NCBI GenBank assembly: GCA_018343915.1
Contig: JABRWF010000002.1
Location: forward strand, 1,488,001 to 1,552,000
DNA: 64,000 bases
Direction of reading: 5' to 3'
Origin: Agroathelia rolfsii
Lineage: Eukaryota > Basidiomycota > Agaricomycetes > Amylocorticiales > Amylocorticiaceae
Below the pieces are notes generated by a model. It saw nothing but the letters and a program-made list of their open reading frames with translations, had not been told where the DNA came from and ran no database searches. A program made the translations under genes and the position numbers. Positions 60,439-64,000 of the stretch are shown one piece after another (the stretch's first letter is position 1; every line of letters starts with the position of its first letter).

Positions 60439-61180
60439 AAATACCACAAGCAATATCTCATTTGATTATCTCATGCCTCTATACGCTCCATCTTTTATAT
60501 ACCTCACTACCTTCTATATTGTAACCCTTGATACTTACGCATATCTTTATGTCATCTTTCTATTTTATAGTAGCTCATTGGACTTGCGAACCTCTTCCTA
60601 CTTTCCTATCCCCCATCCCCCTCATCATGCGTTCGATTTCAATTGGCCTTCCCATTGTTTGTACTGACTCGGAGCTTTGATCTATCTATAGTTGGCACCG
60701 TTCCTTGTTGCATCCTTCGACTTGTTATTACCTTCCATTCCATTTTTGGTTCGTATGATAGCTTGTAGGCATTTTGTACTTGATAGACGGTTTTTGAACC
60801 ATGAGCTATGCATGCTTCCGTCCGTCGTTAAAAAGGCATGACGGGTGATATCTGCAGTGTGTTGTTGACTTGTCACTCAACCGGGAGCTCCGAATTCCCC
60901 GCACCCTCCCATGCTGATGTCACATTCCATCTTGAGCCTGCTGTTGTCTCCTGCGTGCTATAACTGATACCAATAGACTCGAAGTTATTATATCGCCGCT
61001 GCTGAATATACATATACACTCTTTCTATTACTAGACGACTTCGACGACATACCCGCCGCTTGCTTACCTACAAACCCCGCAGACAGCTCAGGCTCAGGCT
61101 GTGTAGCAGCGTACTCGACACTCAGCCTATCATCTCTTACTCTCTGGCAAGCTTATACCACCATCAGTATAGAAATCAAC
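60439..61180. other. Intergenic region receptor to VPS20
   Basis: About 740 bp, T/C-rich, co-directional genes on both sides. No gene or structural RNA seen. Confidence 0.5.
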
Positions 61181-62412
61181 ATGGGTTCTAGCCAGTCTAC
61201 GCCGAAGATTACAGCTCAGGACAGGGCGATTCTAGAGTTAGTAGTAGTGCTGGGCTTCTGGCTTCAGCTATGGTGTCTTCTGTATGATATAGACCTTTGG
61301 AGCTGATGCATCTTGTCCTGTTTTGTACAACCTTGTGTGTCTGTACCGCAATACAGCTTGAAGTTACAACGGGATAAACTTAGGCAATACCAGAAGAAGG
61401 TCCTCATCTTCATCCCATCCCCCATCCCCCACCCCCCTCATAATTGATTAATCCTCGGTCTACGTCTATCCTTTATCACTCCATCAGCGAACCCAAATCT
61501 TACAACTGACTTCGTTTTTTTCTCTATGTTTGGTGATGGCAATAAATACTGCTGTGCCAACTCTTCCTTCCTTCCTTCAACCCCGTAGATCCAAGTCGTC
61601 CTCGATCAAGAACATGAAATCGCCAAGTCGCAGCTGCTAGCAGGCAACAAGGACCGGGCGCTCATCGCACTTAGACGGAGAAAATACCAGCAAGGGCTGA
61701 TGCTCAAGACGGATACGCAGCTTGAGTCGCTTGAGCAGCTGGTACGTATTATCTGTTTTATGGCCTACACTACGCTGCAAACTACACAGCCCATGCAGGT
61801 CTGTGCTCCGTGGCCAGTTTCATTTAATATCTCCCTATTTTTCATTGATAGGTATCGACCATCGAGTTCTCGCTCGTCGAGGCATCCGTGCTGCATGGCC
61901 TCAAGCAAGGCAATGAAGTGCTGAAGGAGATTCACAAGGAAATGAGCATAGAGAACGTTGGAAAGTTATTGGAGGAGACGAGCGAGGCACAGGCGTATCA
62001 GAGGGTTCGTCTTATCCATTCTACTTTCCGCTATTATGGTCTGATGACGCTTTTGACACTCATACTACCAGGAAATAAGCGATATGCTCGCCAACACACT
62101 GTCGTTGGACGAAGAAGACGCTGTACAGGCCGAGTTGGCCGAGTTGCAGGCCCAGGCAGTACGTTTGTTCCTATCAACTTTTTCTTATCTCGTAATTACA
62201 TTTATTTAGAAGCTGGGAGAAAGGCAAGCCCAGGGCGAAGAAGCCAGCGGCGAAGTTGTCAATTTACCTTCTGTGCCGTCGACGACGCCCGCTGTGGAGC
62301 AGAAGCAAGGTCAGGCTGATTATCGCGGCACTTGCAACACTCGGCTAATATATTCATTTCTGCAGAAGCATCTGGAGAGAGAAGGAAGGAGCGTGTTCCG
62401 GTGTCAGCATAA
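61181..62412 (+). CDS. VPS20: ESCRT-III subunit Vps20 (CHMP6), 212 aa
   Basis: Seven exons: 61181-61236, 61357-61399, 61589-61741, 61852-62004, 62072-62158, 62210-62309, 62366-62412 (639 nt). The start MGSSQSTP gives Gly2 for N-myristoylation, as in Vps20/CHMP6. The Snf7 core follows: LKLQRDKLRQYQKK, KDRALIALRRRKYQQGLM, EQLVSTIEFSLVEASVLHGL, KEIHKEMSIENV and the acidic EEDAVQAELAELQ. Vps20 links ESCRT-II to Snf7 polymer growth in multivesicular-body sorting. The C-terminus has a short extension (SGERRKERVPVSA). It converges with the cyclophilin gene 137 bp downstream. Confidence 0.93.
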
Positions 62413-62549
62413 TGCTGTCCATGATAGACATAGGTCACAATACGGTCTACTTATTACATACTCATCGCACATGTATATACACACTACATACCAGACAGAG
62501 CTACACTGCTGTCCAAAGCACATACATTTATAATCACCTCGCTGTAATT

Positions 62550-64000
62550 TCACCATCCCGAGAAATCTCCAAACCCAATCTTCCGCTTCTTCGTAGCCGC
62601 TACACCAACATCGTCGCTCGTAGAGGGCAAGCTGGGTCGTTTAGCAGAAGAAACAGTGGACGCGTTGAGGTACTTGCCAACGCCGCCGCCAGATGACGAT
62701 GACGATGATGCAGGTGTGGCCTGCTCGCCAACTTTGACGCCAAACCAGTTGATCTCGTCACCCTCCTTTCTCTCAGCGGGTTTTCTCTCGCCGCCATTGG
62801 CCTCCGCTTCGGCGCGCCGAGCCAGCTTCTTCGCCATGCGGATCTTGTAATCCTCAAATGGATCTTGATAGCTAGAGTAAGTCAAAAAAAAAAAAAAATC
62901 CTGTCAAACAACCAGCCATGGACGAAGTAGATATTAGAATTTTATACACACATGACGACCTCTGTAATCCGGACTTGCTTCGAAGGCCTCTCTGTGCCTT
63001 CTTTCAAGGGCAGCTTTTCCAGCGCGTCGAGTACGTTGTCTCCACCTACGACCTTACCAAAGACAGTGTGTTTCTTGTCTAGGTGGGGCGTGGCGCGGAA
63101 GGTGATATAGAACTGTGACCTGAGCAGAAACAGTGTTTAGTGTGTTCAGTATCGACTTACAAAAGGGCATGTTTATGGAAATGATTCAATACCCGTTTGT
63201 CCCAAGTCCCTTGTTGGCCATGGCCACGACTCCACGGTCGTCGTGCCTAGCAGCACCCTTGTTGTCGAATTCGTCGCGGAAAGGTGTACCCCAGAAAGAT
63301 TCGCCGCCGGAGCCGGTGCCCGTCGGGTCACCCGTTTGGATCTGATTACCAAGTAAGTAAGCGAACGATGGGCAGCGTCATCAATGTCTGTCGCATTGTG
63401 GGTGCTAACGTACCATAAAGCCTGGGACCAGACGGTGGAATAGAACATCGTCGTATTTGCCTAGTCTTGCTAGTTGTAGGAAATTATAACATGTTTTGGG
63501 TGCCTAAGAAACATCTCATTGTTAGAGCTACTGGATGAGAAGGAGAAGAGGTGCTATACCTTTTCGCAGTATAATTCCAAGTTAAGACTACCGCCACCTA
63601 GAGATGTCACGAGTCGGACATATGCACGACGTTTACCGACATCCTTTTCTTTCCCCTTCCCTTTGGGTGGGTTTGATATATCTTCGAACATGAGCTCTTC
63701 CTGCAAGCATCCAGCATGAGCTACTTTTCAGACAGCACCAACGTGGCGTTCGTACCTCATCCCAGAGAAGCTGCGAGCTTCCTGATTTTTGAACGTCCAC
63801 GGATGTGGACGTTAGTGATGCACCAGGCAAGCCATTGGAGTATGGTGATATGTTCCATGGGACTGCCGCTTTCGCTTTGGTAGCTGTGACTGGGCCCGCG
63901 ACCGGAGCTGCTGCAGCGACTGTTTTCGTGGTATCTGCAGCCTTGGATGTCGTAGCAGTGGCAGAGGCGGCTGTTGTAGATGGCCCCAAGCCATGCGGAT
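62550..64000 (-). CDS. CYP8: PPIL2/Cyp8-type nuclear cyclophilin, 5' partial
   Basis: Six exons on the minus strand are visible: 63756->64000, 63560-63700, 63414-63503, 63193-63341, 62952-63119, 62550-62871, with phases that fit. The N-terminal U-box expected in this family lies outside the window. The cyclophilin domain runs [20 protein letters not shown], then [54 protein letters not shown] and [12 protein letters not shown], followed by the family tail [19 protein letters not shown]. The active-site Trp is His (ATPHLDKKH), as PPIL2-type proteins also lack it. PPIL2/Cyp60 is a spliceosome-associated isomerase and U-box ubiquitin ligase. The part before SSQLLWDE is Ala/Thr-rich. PPIL2 rather than another cyclophilin is inferred from the tail and the GDPTGTG loop. 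Confidence 0.88.

Noticed and set aside
1..64000. tRNA, rRNA or CRISPR features
   Set aside because: Scanning for tRNA B-box-like sequence found matches only inside protein genes, and no rRNA or regularly spaced repeats were seen. A tRNAscan or Rfam search could still find something missed by eye.

Overview
The window is nuclear DNA of a filamentous or yeast-like basidiomycete fungus, most likely an agaricomycete. The genes are eukaryotic and very intron-rich: about 134 introns can be placed in 21 protein genes, mostly 47-90 bp with GT..AG ends. The families are fungal (BYR4/BFA1, Cdc11-type septin, IES1, Git3-like receptor, fungal histidine acid phosphatase), and the Ser/Pro-rich linkers and the single-pass 'TM-juxtamembrane' protein are typical of Agaricomycetes. 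I cannot name the species. For every gene with both ends in the window, the exon lengths I derived sum to a multiple of three.

Layout, left to right: ELP4 (+, 5' end outside the window); an LRR-DH-PH RhoGEF (+); TIM8 (-); IES1 of INO80 (+); a lysophospholipid acyltransferase (-) diverging from a large alpha/beta hydrolase (+); a poor region at 19.7-23.6 kb with a decayed protein-kinase fragment and an imperfect direct repeat; a signal-peptide/TM protein (-); an MIT-domain protein (-); septin CDC11 (-) diverging from mitochondrial MutS MSH1 (+); an ACS-family MFS transporter (-); urease accessory UreD (-); BYR4/BFA1 (-); mitochondrial aminopeptidase ICP55 (-) diverging from SPT4 (+); NRDE2 (-) diverging from NIP7 (+); a secreted histidine acid phosphatase/phytase (+); a Git3-like seven-TM receptor (+); ESCRT-III VPS20 (+); and a PPIL2/CYP8-type cyclophilin (-, 5' end outside the window).

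Most of these are unlinked housekeeping genes, and the window shows no obvious secondary-metabolite or defence cluster. Loose themes are mitochondrial biogenesis and maintenance (TIM8, MSH1, ICP55), RNA and chromatin (ELP4, IES1, SPT4, NRDE2, NIP7, CYP8), cell shape and cytokinesis (RhoGEF, septin, BYR4), membrane traffic (MIT protein, VPS20), and nutrient handling (MFS, UreD, phosphatase, receptor). No rRNA, tRNA, CRISPR or intact transposon was seen.

The strongest unusual signal is in gene structure. Five microexons of 4-10 nt occur in four genes (CDC11, MFS with two, ICP55, receptor), each required to keep the frame and to supply conserved residues. Two introns (TIM8, BYR4) need GC..AG ends. 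The least explained stretch is the kinase remnant at about 22 kb with its flanking repeat.
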